Shown here: one piece after another, positions 7,962 through 17,036 of the stretch
Layout of the letters: each line of letters begins with the position of its first letter
How positions within the stretch are numbered: position 1 is the stretch's first letter
The notes under the pieces: model-generated
Told to the model about the DNA's origin: nothing
Database searches by the model: none
What the model saw: only the letters and a program-made list of their open reading frames with translations
Translations under genes and position numbers: made by a program
NCBI RefSeq assembly: GCF_000717185.1
Contig: NZ_JNYE01000047.1
Location: 19,741-83,740 of the forward strand
DNA from: Kitasatospora phosalacinea
GTDB taxonomy: Bacteria > Actinomycetota > Actinomycetes > Streptomycetales > Streptomycetaceae
Direction of reading: 5' to 3'
DNA length: 64,000 nucleotides

Positions 7962-10739
7962 TCATTCGGTGTCGCCCGCACGCAGCTCGGTGGCGATCTG
8001 CCGCCGGGCGGTGACGGCGGCCTCGGCCAGCACCGCCAGGGACGCCAGCAGGGCCAGCGCCAGCGCCTGCCGGGCGATCGGCCCGGCCAGCAGGTGCAGC
8101 CCGGTCGGGACGCCCGCCCCGACCAGCGGGGAGAGGTCCACGGCCGGGCCGAGCAGGCGCACGCAGCACACCGCCGCCAGCGCCCCGCCGAGGGCCGCGA
8201 CCAGCGCCTGCGGCAGCACCTCGGCCAGCACCAGGGCCAGCCCCTGCCGGGGCCGCAGCCCCATCGTGCGCAGCCGGGCCAGCACCGCCGCCCGCTCCGG
8301 GCCCGCCCGCAGCAGCGTCAGCAGCACCGCCAGCACCGCGAACAGCGCCGTCGCGCCGACCGACACCCAGAACAGCCGCACCGCCGAGGCCTGCAGCGGG
8401 TCGCTGCCCAGCGCCGCGGCCTCCCCGGCCGCCGTCCGCACCAGGTGGCCCGGCCGGGCACCGGAGGCCGGCGGGCCGAGGAACCGCTCGGCCAGCGCCC
8501 GCAGTTGCGCGTCGTCCGGGTGCCCGGCGGCCAGCCACTTGTCCGGGCCGCCGAAGCGCGGCAGCAGGTCGGCGGCGGCGACCGAGGACATCACCACGGT
8601 CGGGCCGTTCGACCCGCTCACCGCGGGCGTCCCGTCGGCCGTCCCCACCGTGCGGACCTCGACCGCGTCACCGCCCGCCAGCCGCAGGCTGAACCCGCCC
8701 GACGGCAGGTCGCTGCTGACCAGCACCGGCAGCGGCCCGCCACCGGGCCCGCCCGGTCCGCCCGGTCCTTCGGGTCCGCCCGCCAGCAGTGCCGGATCGA
8801 ACCGGCCCCGCCCCGCCACCTCGGCCAGCCGCGCGTACCGGACCGGATCGGCCGCCACCACGTTCACCCGCACCGAGGAACCGCCGCCCACCGACATCGT
8901 GACGTCGTCCTCGACCCACACCGGCAGCGAGGTCTCCACCCCCGGCAGCCGGTCCGCGGCCGCCAGGAAGGACTCCGGCAGCGTGCGGTTCAACCCCGCG
9001 CCGACCGCCGCGTCCCCGCCCAGACCGTACCGGGCCACCCGCGTCCGGTCCGCGGCCACCGAACCCAGCACGTCCGCGCCCACCGCACCGCACGCCACCG
9101 CCAGCACCAGCGCCAGCAGCGGCAGCACCGACGGCCGCGCCCGCCCCCGGCCGCCGCCCCGGGCCGCCCGGGCCAGGCCCAGGAAACCCACCGCACCCGG
9201 CCGCCGACCCGCCCACCGGGCCAGCAGGCCGACCAGCACCGGCTGCACCCGGGCCAGCAGCAGCGCACCCGTCAACGACAGCAGCAACGGCGCCGCCACC
9301 AGCAGCGGATCCACCCCCGCCCCCGCCGGAGCCACCCCGCGCCGCACCACCTGCGCAACCGCCGCCGCGGTCACCGCCAGCACCGCCGCCTCGGCCACCA
9401 GCCGCCGCCGCCCCGACCGGGCCCCGCCCGCCGGGCCGCGCAGCACCAGCACCACCCGCACCGGGAAGGCCAGCAGCGCCAGCAGCGCCACCGACCCCGC
9501 CGCCACCGCCGACGGCAGCCAGCGCGGCGTCGGCAGCAGCACGCACGCCAGCCCCGCGCCCAGCGCCGCCGCGGGCAGCACCGTCGCCGCCCCCTCGCCC
9601 AGCAGCCGCCGGAACACCCCGCCCAGCCCCGCCCCGCGGGCCCGCAGCAGCCGCAGCTCCGCCGCCCGCCGCTCCGTCCCCAGCGCCGCCGCCAACCCCA
9701 GCACCACCACGGCCACCCCCGCCGCCCCCGCCGGGCCGATCGCCGTCACCGAGCCGATCGCGGCCTGCCGCTGCCGCGCGGTGTCGATCGCCCCGCGCAG
9801 CGCCGAACCGATCCGCACGTCCGGCCGCCCGCTGCCGGTGGTCACCCGGACCGCGACCGGCCCCGAGGTGACCGCCGCCAGCGCGGCGGACGTCTCCGCC
9901 AGCCGGTCCGCCCGCAGCGCGTCCACCCGCACCGGCAGCCGCCAGAAGTCCTCGGCCCCGTTGCCCCAGCGGCTCAGCCGGGACACCCCCTCCGGGCCGG
10001 TCAGCGCCACCGCGTACCAGTACGCCATCGGAGGCGCGCCCGGGCCGGGCGGCGGCGTCAGGTTCCGGCACGCCTTCAGCGCGCAGCCCGCATCTGCCCA
10101 GAACGGGTCCGACGGGTCGTCGACCGCGTACAGGCCCACCACCCGCACCCGGGCCGGACCGAACGGGGCGCCCACGGGCAGCACCGAGGCGCCGCCGTCG
10201 AACACCCCGCCCAGCGCGACCTTCAACGTGGCCGCCGCGGACTCCGACAGCGCCACCGGCACCGGCTCCCCGTCCGCCGCCCCGCCTGCCGCACCGTCCG
10301 GCCACTGACCCGCCGTCAGCCGGACGTGCTCGCGCGCGCCGTGCCGGTACAGCAGCGACAGCTCCGGCGCGACGCCCTCCGGACGGTCCAGCGCCGGATC
10401 GGGCAGCGAACGCGGCTGGAGGGCCCGCCGCCCGTACACCGGACCGCCCGGGTCCAGCGGCAGCCGCGCGCCGACGAGAGCGGCGAGCTGCCCCGCGGTC
10501 GCGTCCAGGAGCTGCGCCGGGTCACCGCCGGACGGCAGGCCGGAGGTCACCACCACGCTGGTGGGGACCGGGCCGTAGCCGCGCAGGAAACCGCGCAGCG
10601 CACCGTCGGCCCCCCGGTCCAGCGCCCGGGGCAGCGCGGCCGCCAGGAAGACCAGGACCAGCACCAGGACCGCGGTCAGCAGCGCGGCCAGCGGCGCGGT
10701 GCGCAGCCGGGTGCGGACCCAGGGGGCGGGGGCGTTCAA
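7962..10739 (-). CDS. Large FtsX-type ABC transporter permease (second of pair)
   Basis: 925 aa. The start is a TTG at 10739 that overlaps the upstream permease stop (TTGA). The N-terminus has a transmembrane helix (about 15-38, LLTAVLVLVLVFLAAAL), then a roughly 280-residue exported domain. Several hydrophobic helices follow with the LRARGAGL motif common in actinobacterial FtsX repeats, then a second exported domain and three C-terminal helices. This two-repeat layout is typical of actinobacterial MacB-like permeases. It ends overlapping the ATPase gene, so permease-permease-ATPase form one operon. The substrate is unknown. Strong Ala/Arg/Gly bias explains the long shadow frames on the other strand. 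Confidence 0.88.
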   Translation of the reverse strand: MNAPAPWVRTRLRTAPLAALLTAVLVLVLVFLAAALPRALDRGADGALRGFLRGYGPVPTSVVVTSGLPSGGDPAQLLDATAGQLAALVGARLPLDPGGPVYGRRALQPRSLPDPALDRPEGVAPELSLLYRHGAREHVRLTAGQWPDGAAGGAADGEPVPVALSESAAATLKVALGGVFDGGASVLPVGAPFGPARVRVVGLYAVDDPSDPFWADAGCALKACRNLTPPPGPGAPPMAYWYAVALTGPEGVSRLSRWGNGAEDFWRLPVRVDALRADRLAETSAALAAVTSGPVAVRVTTGSGRPDVRIGSALRGAIDTARQRQAAIGSVTAIGPAGAAGVAVVVLGLAAALGTERRAAELRLLRARGAGLGGVFRRLLGEGAATVLPAAALGAGLACVLLPTPRWLPSAVAAGSVALLALLAFPVRVVLVLRGPAGGARSGRRRLVAEAAVLAVTAAAVAQVVRRGVAPAGAGVDPLLVAAPLLLSLTGALLLARVQPVLVGLLARWAGRRPGAVGFLGLARAARGGGRGRARPSVLPLLALVLAVACGAVGADVLGSVAADRTRVARYGLGGDAAVGAGLNRTLPESFLAAADRLPGVETSLPVWVEDDVTMSVGGGSSVRVNVVAADPVRYARLAEVAGRGRFDPALLAGGPEGPGGPGGPGGGPLPVLVSSDLPSGGFSLRLAGGDAVEVRTVGTADGTPAVSGSNGPTVVMSSVAAADLLPRFGGPDKWLAAGHPDDAQLRALAERFLGPPASGARPGHLVRTAAGEAAALGSDPLQASAVRLFWVSVGATALFAVLAVLLTLLRAGPERAAVLARLRTMGLRPRQGLALVLAEVLPQALVAALGGALAAVCCVRLLGPAVDLSPLVGAGVPTGLHLLAGPIARQALALALLASLAVLAEAAVTARRQIATELRAGDTE

Positions 10740-13700
10740 CGCTCCTCCAGGGGACGGAGGCGGACGGGGCTCGTGCGGTCTCCGCGGGGCGGCCGGGAGT
10801 TGTCGGGCAGGGGGTGGGGGCGACGGGTGAGCACCACCAGCGGCACCACCAGGTGCACCAGCACGGCGCCCAGCAGCAGCCCCACACCCGTGCCCAGGCC
10901 GACCAGCACCACCTGCTCGGCGGCGGCGCTCCGGCGCAGCAGCCGCCGGGGCGCGCCCAGCGCCAGCAGCACCGCCGCCTCACCGGCCCGCTCCGCCGCC
11001 GCGGCCGCCGAGGCCGCGGCGAAGCCGATCGCGGCCAGCACCGCCGCGGCCACCGCCAGCGCGGCCAGCGCGCTCTGCGGGGCGGCGCTCAGCGGGTCGC
11101 CGAGCCGGGCGGCGGCGTCCTCGCCGAGCAGGTCCAGCCGTTGCGCGGTGGGCCCCGCGCGCAGCTCCGCCGCGGCCGCCGCCGGGGTGCCGTCGCCGGG
11201 CCCGGCCGCGGGCAGCCACCACTCGGAGACCGCCGGGGCGTCCAGGCCGCGCTCGGCCAGCCACCGGTCGGTGCCGGCCAGGTCCAGCAGCAGGCCGGTG
11301 GTGCCGTACACCGGCAGCGCCTCGACCCGGCCGGTGACCCGCACCGGCACGCTGGCGCTGCCGACCTGCACCTTCACCAGGTCGCCGACCGCGGCTCCGA
11401 CCGCGGTCAGGTACCCGCCGGTCGCCACGCCCGGGACCTCCGCCGCGGGCGCGCTCCCGCCCGGCGCCAGCGCCACCACCCGCGCCCCCTCGTGCTGCTC
11501 CTCGCCCGGGCGGTAGCGCACCGTCACCAGCCCGTCCGGCCCGCTCTCCACCCGCGCCGGGACACCCGGCTCGGCCTGCCCGCGCCAGGCGCCCGCGGGT
11601 ACCGCGACCGGCACCGCGGGCCCGTCCGCCCGGTCGGCGACGGCCACCTGGCGGACCGTCAGGTCACTGGCGCTCTCGGACCAGCCCGACGGGTACGCCA
11701 GCCCGAAGCCGGTCAGGGTCAGCGGCGCGGCCGCCGAACCCAGCGGCGCCGCCGTGAACGCCTCCAGGCCCACCGGGACGGTCAGCTCCCCCCGGGCCGG
11801 CAGCTGCGGCACCAGCACCCGGTGCGCCGCCCCGAAGCCGTCGCGCAACTGCAGCCACAGGTCGGGCGCCTGCAGCGGCGCCGGGTCCGGGTACGGGCGG
11901 TCGGCGGTGGCCACCGACAGGGTCAGGTCGATCCGGGCCGGGTGCCCGGGCAGCGGCACGCCCGGCGGCTGCGGCGCGGCCAGCGGAGCGAGCAGCTCCC
12001 CGACCGGACGGCCGTCGAACAGGTCGGGCCGCACCCGCAGCCCGACCGCCGCCCGGGCGGTGTCGGTCAGCAGCACCCGGCCCTGCCGCCCGCCCGGCAG
12101 CGACTGGTCGACCCGCGCCACCGGCAGCAGCCGCTCCCCGCCCGGCAGCGCGGCGTACCGGCCGCCCTGGCCCAGCGCGGGCAGCGCCGAACCGGTGATC
12201 CGCAGGCCGCCCGCGGTCGCGAAGTCCGCCTGGTCGCGCTGCGAGTCGCGCCACGCGGTGTGCTGGCCGATCGCCAGCACCCCCGTCGCCACCGCCAGCA
12301 CCAGCAGCAGCACCGGCCCGTTCGCCCGCCCCGGACGCCGGGCCAGCTGCCAGCCGCCCAGCGCCACTCCGAGCCCGCGCCCGCGCGCCGCCAGCCGGGC
12401 CCCGAGCCGGGCCGCGAACGGCAGCAGCCGCAGCACCAGCAGCGTCCCCGCGCACAGCGCCAGGGTCGGCGCCGCGACCAGCACCGGGTCGGTGCCCAGC
12501 GTCCCGTCCGCGGCCACCGACAGGCCGCCGGTGCGGGCGTCCAACTGCCGGTAGGCGACCACCGCCAGCACCAGCAGCGTCAGGTCCGCCCCCGAACGGG
12601 CCACCGCGCCCACCACCGCCTGACGCCGCGACACCACCCGCGCCCGGTCGCGCCGCCCCACCGCGGGCAGCACCGCCAGCAGCACGCACGCCAGCGCGCA
12701 CAGCGCCGCCGCGGGCCAGCGCACCGCGGTGTCGGCGCGGTCCAGCGGCAGCCCCGCCAGCGGCCCGAACCCCGTCAGCAGCCGCAGCAGCGGGCCGGTC
12801 AGCAGCGGCGCCAGCAGCGCCGCGGGCAGCGCCAGCAGCAGCGCCTCGACGGCCGTCCAGGCGGCCAGCCGCCCCCGGGTCGCGCCCCGGGCGGCCAGCA
12901 GCGCGTCCTCCGGGGCCTGCCGCCCCGCGACCAGCCGCACCACCAGCAGCAGCGCCGCGCCCGCCAGCACCGCCAACTGCAGCGCGCCGATCAGCAGGCT
13001 CGACTCGGTCACCAGCGTCGCCGAGCGCAACTCGGCCAGCAGCAGCGGGAGTTCGGTCTGCGACTGGAAGCCGGGGGCGTCCTGCGCGAGCAGCTCCGGC
13101 AGCCGGGCCGCCCGCTCCCCGACCCGCGCGATCCGGGCCCGGTCGGCGCCCGCGAAGTCCGCGGTCAGCAGCAGGCCGCGGCCGCCCTGCGGCAGCCGGC
13201 CGGAGGTGAAGACGCCGTCGTCCACCAGCATCGGCCCGTACGTGGTGAAGCCCTGGACCCGGACCTCCCGGCCGCCCAGCGGGTCCAGCCGCCAGTAGGG
13301 CGCGTCCCGGTCCAGGGCCCGGTAGACGCCGGTGACCCGGACGGTCAGCGGCGCCCCGCCGTACCGGTCGGAGAGCACCAGCTGCGCGGGCAGCGCGCCC
13401 GGGTCCAGGCCGAGCCGGGACAGCGCGCCGCCCGGCACCGCGACCTGCACCGCCCCGTCGGCGCCCGGGGCGGCGGGCCACCGGCCGGCGGTCAGGTGCA
13501 GCCGGTCGCGGTCCAGCGCCGCCAGCACGGTCAGGTCCACCTCGCGGGCGGGAGGTGCGGACGCGGGAGGTGCGGCGGCGGTCGTCGCGGTCGCGGGAGG
13601 TGCGGCGGCGGTCGTCGCGGTCGCGGCGGGCAGGCCGTAGGCGAGGCTGCGGGCGAGGGTCTGCACCGTCACCGGCAGCCCGTCGAACAGGTCGGCGCCG

Positions 13701-13933
13701 AACCCCGCCGCGGCCGCGTCGTCCGCGGCCCGCCCGTCCAGCCCGTGGTCGGCGCTCAGCAGCACCGGGGCCCGGCCGCCGTCCGCCAGGTCGCGGCGGA
13801 CGCCCGCCCCGGCGACCGCCCGGTCGAAGGAGACCAGGGTGGTCAGCACGGTCGTCGCGGTCAGTACGGTGCACAGCACCGCGGCCGCCAGCAGCAGCCG
13901 CCCGCGCAGCCGCAGCAGCACGAAGCCCAGCAT
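10736..13933 (-). CDS. Large FtsX-type ABC transporter permease (first of pair)
   Basis: 1065 aa, ATG 13933. An N-terminal helix (RLLLAAAVLCTVLTATTVLTTL) is followed by a long exported domain. A central block of helices (LLIGALQLAVLAGAALLLVVRLVAG, then LLAARGATRGRLAAW) follows, then a second exported domain and a C-terminal three-helix FtsX module ending with LVVPLVVLTRRPHPLP. It pairs with the next permease and the ATPase. A 30-bp tandem duplication in the first exported domain repeats the peptide ATATTAAAPP. The gene faces an ECF sigma gene across a 138-bp gap, suggesting shared control. Substrate unknown. Confidence 0.88.
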   Translation of the reverse strand: MLGFVLLRLRGRLLLAAAVLCTVLTATTVLTTLVSFDRAVAGAGVRRDLADGGRAPVLLSADHGLDGRAADDAAAAGFGADLFDGLPVTVQTLARSLAYGLPAATATTAAAPPATATTAAAPPASAPPAREVDLTVLAALDRDRLHLTAGRWPAAPGADGAVQVAVPGGALSRLGLDPGALPAQLVLSDRYGGAPLTVRVTGVYRALDRDAPYWRLDPLGGREVRVQGFTTYGPMLVDDGVFTSGRLPQGGRGLLLTADFAGADRARIARVGERAARLPELLAQDAPGFQSQTELPLLLAELRSATLVTESSLLIGALQLAVLAGAALLLVVRLVAGRQAPEDALLAARGATRGRLAAWTAVEALLLALPAALLAPLLTGPLLRLLTGFGPLAGLPLDRADTAVRWPAAALCALACVLLAVLPAVGRRDRARVVSRRQAVVGAVARSGADLTLLVLAVVAYRQLDARTGGLSVAADGTLGTDPVLVAAPTLALCAGTLLVLRLLPFAARLGARLAARGRGLGVALGGWQLARRPGRANGPVLLLVLAVATGVLAIGQHTAWRDSQRDQADFATAGGLRITGSALPALGQGGRYAALPGGERLLPVARVDQSLPGGRQGRVLLTDTARAAVGLRVRPDLFDGRPVGELLAPLAAPQPPGVPLPGHPARIDLTLSVATADRPYPDPAPLQAPDLWLQLRDGFGAAHRVLVPQLPARGELTVPVGLEAFTAAPLGSAAAPLTLTGFGLAYPSGWSESASDLTVRQVAVADRADGPAVPVAVPAGAWRGQAEPGVPARVESGPDGLVTVRYRPGEEQHEGARVVALAPGGSAPAAEVPGVATGGYLTAVGAAVGDLVKVQVGSASVPVRVTGRVEALPVYGTTGLLLDLAGTDRWLAERGLDAPAVSEWWLPAAGPGDGTPAAAAAELRAGPTAQRLDLLGEDAAARLGDPLSAAPQSALAALAVAAAVLAAIGFAAASAAAAAERAGEAAVLLALGAPRRLLRRSAAAEQVVLVGLGTGVGLLLGAVLVHLVVPLVVLTRRPHPLPDNSRPPRGDRTSPVRLRPLEER
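13562..13621. repeat. 30-bp tandem duplication inside permease gene
   Basis: Two perfect copies (13562-13591, 13592-13621), each starting CGCGGGAGGTGCGG, with partial copies on both sides. The unit length is a multiple of three, so the reading frame survives and a ten-residue Ala/Thr/Pro segment is repeated. Confidence 0.85.
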
Positions 13934-14071
13934 CCGTACCCGTCCCCCCTGTTCCGGCCCCGGTGCACCGGATAGCGGACGACTCTGTCAGAACCCGACC
14001 GGAATCGGAAGAGCCCTGCACGAACCGTCCCCGCTCCGACCGCCGCGCCCCCGTGCGGCAGGATGGGGCCC

Positions 14072-14983
14072 GTGGAACTCGACGCGCACCGGGCCGAACT
14101 GACCGCCCACTGCTACCGGATGACCGGCTCCTTCCACGACGCCGAGGACCTCGTCCAGGAGACCCTGCTGCGCGCCTGGAACGCCCGCGACCGCTACGAC
14201 CCGGCCCGCGCCTCGGTCCGCACCTGGCTCTACCGGATCGCCACCAACGCCTGCCTCACCGCCCTGGAGGGCCGCGCCCGCCGCCCGCTGCCCGCCGGAC
14301 TCGGCGCCCCCGACCGGGACCCCGGCGCCCCGCTCGCCCCCGCCCCGGACGTGTCCTGGCTGGAGCCCTTCCCCGACGCCCGGCTCGACGCCGCCGCCCG
14401 CACCGACCTGCGCCTCGCCTGGGTCGCCGCCCTGCAACTGCTGCCCGCCCGGCAGCGGGCCGTCCTGGTGCTGCGCGAGGTGCTGGCGTTCAGCGCCGCC
14501 GAGGTCGCCGAACAGCTCGGCACCACCGTCGCCGCCGTCAACAGCGCCCTGCAGCGCGCCCGGGCCGTCCTCGGGGCGGCCGAGGCCGAACAGCTCCGGG
14601 AACCGGACGGGCCCGAGCAGAAGGCCGTGCTGGAGCGCTACCTCGCCGCCTTCGAGGCCGCCGACGTCCCCGCGCTGGTCGGCCTGCTCGCCCACGACGC
14701 CGTCCTGGAGATGCCGCCGCTCGCCCTCTGGTACCGCGGCCCGCAGCACTACGGGCAGTTCATGGACCGGGTCTACGCCATGCGCGGCACCGGCTGGCTC
14801 ACCCGCCCCGTCGGCGCCAACGGCCAGAGCGCCTTCGCCGCCTACGCCCCCGCCCCGGACGGCCCCGGCCACCTGCTGCACAGCGTCCAACTGCTGGACG
14901 TCGCGGCCGGATCCGTCACCCGCACCACCGTCTACACCGACCCCCGGGTGCTCGACGCCTTCGCCCTGCCCGGACGCCTGTAG
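14072..14983 (+). CDS. ECF sigma factor with SnoaL-like C-terminal domain
   Basis: 303 aa from GTG 14072, which has AGG at an acceptable distance. An in-frame ATG at 14063 sits directly on that AGG and is less likely. Region 2 is HCYRMTGSFHDAEDLVQETLLRAW, and region 4 is LPARQRAVLVLREVLAFSAAEVAEQL with its helix-turn-helix (TVAAVNSALQRARAVL). The last 110 residues (from about RYLAAFEAADVPALV) resemble a SnoaL/NTF2-like domain, as in SigJ/SigG-type ECF factors. In these the tail takes over control from an anti-sigma factor. No anti-sigma gene is adjacent. The divergent ABC exporter operon is the nearest candidate target. Confidence 0.92.
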   Translation: MELDAHRAELTAHCYRMTGSFHDAEDLVQETLLRAWNARDRYDPARASVRTWLYRIATNACLTALEGRARRPLPAGLGAPDRDPGAPLAPAPDVSWLEPFPDARLDAAARTDLRLAWVAALQLLPARQRAVLVLREVLAFSAAEVAEQLGTTVAAVNSALQRARAVLGAAEAEQLREPDGPEQKAVLERYLAAFEAADVPALVGLLAHDAVLEMPPLALWYRGPQHYGQFMDRVYAMRGTGWLTRPVGANGQSAFAAYAPAPDGPGHLLHSVQLLDVAAGSVTRTTVYTDPRVLDAFALPGRL

Positions 14984-15031
14984 CGGCGGCCCGGACAGGG
15001 CGAAGGAGGGGAAGCGGGAGGAGGGGAGGGC

Positions 15032-16078
15032 TCAGGTGGACCGGCGCACCACCAGCTCGGTCGGCAGGATCACCGTCGGCGCCTCCTCGCCGGCGATCCG
15101 GTCCAGCAGCAGCCGGACCATCTCGGCGGAGATCCGGTCCCACGGCTGCCTTATCGTGGTCAGCGGCGGACGGGTGGTCAGCGCCACCGGCGAGTCGTCG
15201 AACCCGCCCACCGCGACGTCCTCCGGGACGCTGCGCCCGGCGTGCTCCAGGGCGGACAGCGCGCCGTCCGCCATCAGGTCGGAGGCCACGAACACGGCGT
15301 CCAACCCCGGCTCGCGCTCCAGGAGTCCGCGCATCGCGGCCTCGCCGCCGACCCGGCTGTAGTCGCCGTGCGCGATCAGCCGCTCCTCCACCGGCAGCCC
15401 GTACTCGGCCAGCACCTCGCGGTAGCCGGACAGCCGCTCCACGCCGCCCGGGGTGTCCTGCGGGCCCGCGATGGTGGCGATCCGGGTGCGGCCCGACTCC
15501 AGCAGGTGGCGCACCAGGTCCTTGGCGCCCTCGCGGTCGTCCGCCGCCACGTACGGCACCCGGCCGCGCTGGCCCAGCGGGCGGCCGCAGCACACCATCG
15601 GGATGTCGGCCTCGCGCAGGTGCTCGATCATCGGGTTGCCCCGGTGCGAGGAGACCAGCAGCACGCCGTCCACGTGGCCCGCCGCCAGGTAGCGGGTGAC
15701 CCGGCGGCGCTCCGCGTCGTCGCCCGCCGTCATCAGCAGCAGCGGGATGTCGTGCTCGGCCAGCGCCGCCGTGCAACCGCGCAGCAGGGTGGTGAAGTTC
15801 GGGTCCTCGAAGAACCGCTCCTGCGGTTCGGTCAGCAGGAACGCCACCGAGCCGGAGCGCTGGGTCACCAGGCTGCGGGCCGCCCGGTTCACCACGTACC
15901 CGAGCTTGGCGATCGCCGCCTCCACCGCCTGCTGCGAGGCCGGGCTGACGTTGTGCCCGCCCTGCAGCACCCGGGACACCGTGCCCCGCGAGACGCCCGC
16001 CACCGCGGCGACGTCGTGGATGGTCGGCGGGCGCTTCGGCCGTCCGGCCGGCCGGCCGCGGGGCGCTGGTTCCGTCAT
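15032..16078 (-). CDS. LacI-family transcriptional regulator
   Basis: 348 aa, ATG 16078 with AAGGA upstream. The N-terminal helix-turn-helix (about 18-42: TIHDVAAVAGVSRGTVSRVLQGG) and hinge (GYVVNRAARSL) precede a periplasmic-binding-protein-like effector domain (SGSVAFLLTEP through VGGFDDSP and LTTIRQPW). It follows the sugar permease genes on the same strand with a 54-bp gap. It is the natural candidate to bind the two TGTGCACGTTCACA operators between the binding-protein and beta-galactosidase genes, with a galactoside or derived sugar as likely inducer. Effector identity is inferred. Confidence 0.94.
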   Translation of the reverse strand: MTEPAPRGRPAGRPKRPPTIHDVAAVAGVSRGTVSRVLQGGHNVSPASQQAVEAAIAKLGYVVNRAARSLVTQRSGSVAFLLTEPQERFFEDPNFTTLLRGCTAALAEHDIPLLLMTAGDDAERRRVTRYLAAGHVDGVLLVSSHRGNPMIEHLREADIPMVCCGRPLGQRGRVPYVAADDREGAKDLVRHLLESGRTRIATIAGPQDTPGGVERLSGYREVLAEYGLPVEERLIAHGDYSRVGGEAAMRGLLEREPGLDAVFVASDLMADGALSALEHAGRSVPEDVAVGGFDDSPVALTTRPPLTTIRQPWDRISAEMVRLLLDRIAGEEAPTVILPTELVVRRST

Positions 16079-16132
16079 CGGGATGCAGGTCCTTGCAGAT
16101 CGAGGTGTCGGGGTCACTGTACTGGCGGCCCG

Positions 16133-17035
16133 TCAGGACTTCACGGCGCCGGACAGCAGATCCACCCGCCAGTACCGCTGCATGCCGAGGAAGAGCGCGA
16201 TCAGCGGCAGGACCGACAGCAGCGCGCCGGTGATCACCAGGGTGTACAGGGCCGGTTCGTTCGCGCCCTGCTGCAGCAGCGAGTACAGGCCCACCGTCAC
16301 CGGGAACTTGTGGTCGTCGCCGAGCATGATGTACGGCAGCAGGAAGTTGTTCCAGATCGCCACGAACTGGAACAGGAACACCGTCACCAGCCCCGGCACC
16401 ATCATCGGCAGCGCCACGCTCCGGAACAGCCGCCACTCCCGCGCCCCGTCGACCCGGGCCGCCTCCACCACCTCGTCCGGGATCGCCGCCTCCGCGTAGA
16501 TCCGCGACAGGTAGATGCCGTACGGGGACAGGACGCTCGGCAGCAGCACCGACCAGTAGCTGTCCGCCAGGCCCGCCTTCGACATCAGCAGGTACTGCGG
16601 CACCGCCAGCGTGATCGGCGGCATCAGCACGCCCGCCAGCAGCACGTTGAACACCGTGGAGCGGCCCCGGAAGCGGTACTTGGCCAGCGCGTAGCCCGTC
16701 ACGCCGGACACCGCCGCCGACAGCAGCGCGCCCGCGCCCGCGTACAGCGCCGAGTTCGCCATCCACTGCCAGTACACGCCGCCGCGGTACGAGGACAGCT
16801 CGGCCAGGTTGTCCCAGAAGCCGGAGCCCGGGGCGTAGGTGAAGGTGGTGAACAGCTCCTGGCGGCTCTTGGTCGCCGCCGTCACCACCCAGACCACCGG
16901 CACCAGGCAGTACACCGCGCCCAGCAGCAGGAGCAGGGTCGGCGTCCAGGCGGTGCGGCGCGGGGCGGCGGCGGAGCCCTTGCGGGGCAGCGCGGGGGCG
17001 GTCCGGCGGGGGGCCGGGGCGGTCGTGGTGCTCAT
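16133..17035 (-). CDS. Carbohydrate ABC transporter permease (MalG-like)
   Basis: 300 aa, ATG 17035, starting one base after the upstream permease stop. It is predicted to have six membrane helices, starting with LLLLLGAVYCLVPVVWVVTAAT. The cytoplasmic EAA loop is EAARVDGAREWRLFRSVALP, the contact point with the ATPase. No ATPase is encoded here; actinobacterial sugar importers of this class commonly share the MsiK ATPase encoded elsewhere. The C-terminal end is the MalG-like RYWRVDLLSGAVKS, shaped for the partner interface. Confidence 0.93.
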   Translation of the reverse strand: MSTTTAPAPRRTAPALPRKGSAAAPRRTAWTPTLLLLLGAVYCLVPVVWVVTAATKSRQELFTTFTYAPGSGFWDNLAELSSYRGGVYWQWMANSALYAGAGALLSAAVSGVTGYALAKYRFRGRSTVFNVLLAGVLMPPITLAVPQYLLMSKAGLADSYWSVLLPSVLSPYGIYLSRIYAEAAIPDEVVEAARVDGAREWRLFRSVALPMMVPGLVTVFLFQFVAIWNNFLLPYIMLGDDHKFPVTVGLYSLLQQGANEPALYTLVITGALLSVLPLIALFLGMQRYWRVDLLSGAVKS

Positions 17036-17036
17036 C

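Noticed and set aside
8094..13975. Long plus-strand frames opposite the two large permeases
   Set aside because: Gln/Arg/Pro-rich composition with no recognisable motifs; the minus-strand frames encode clear FtsX permeases.
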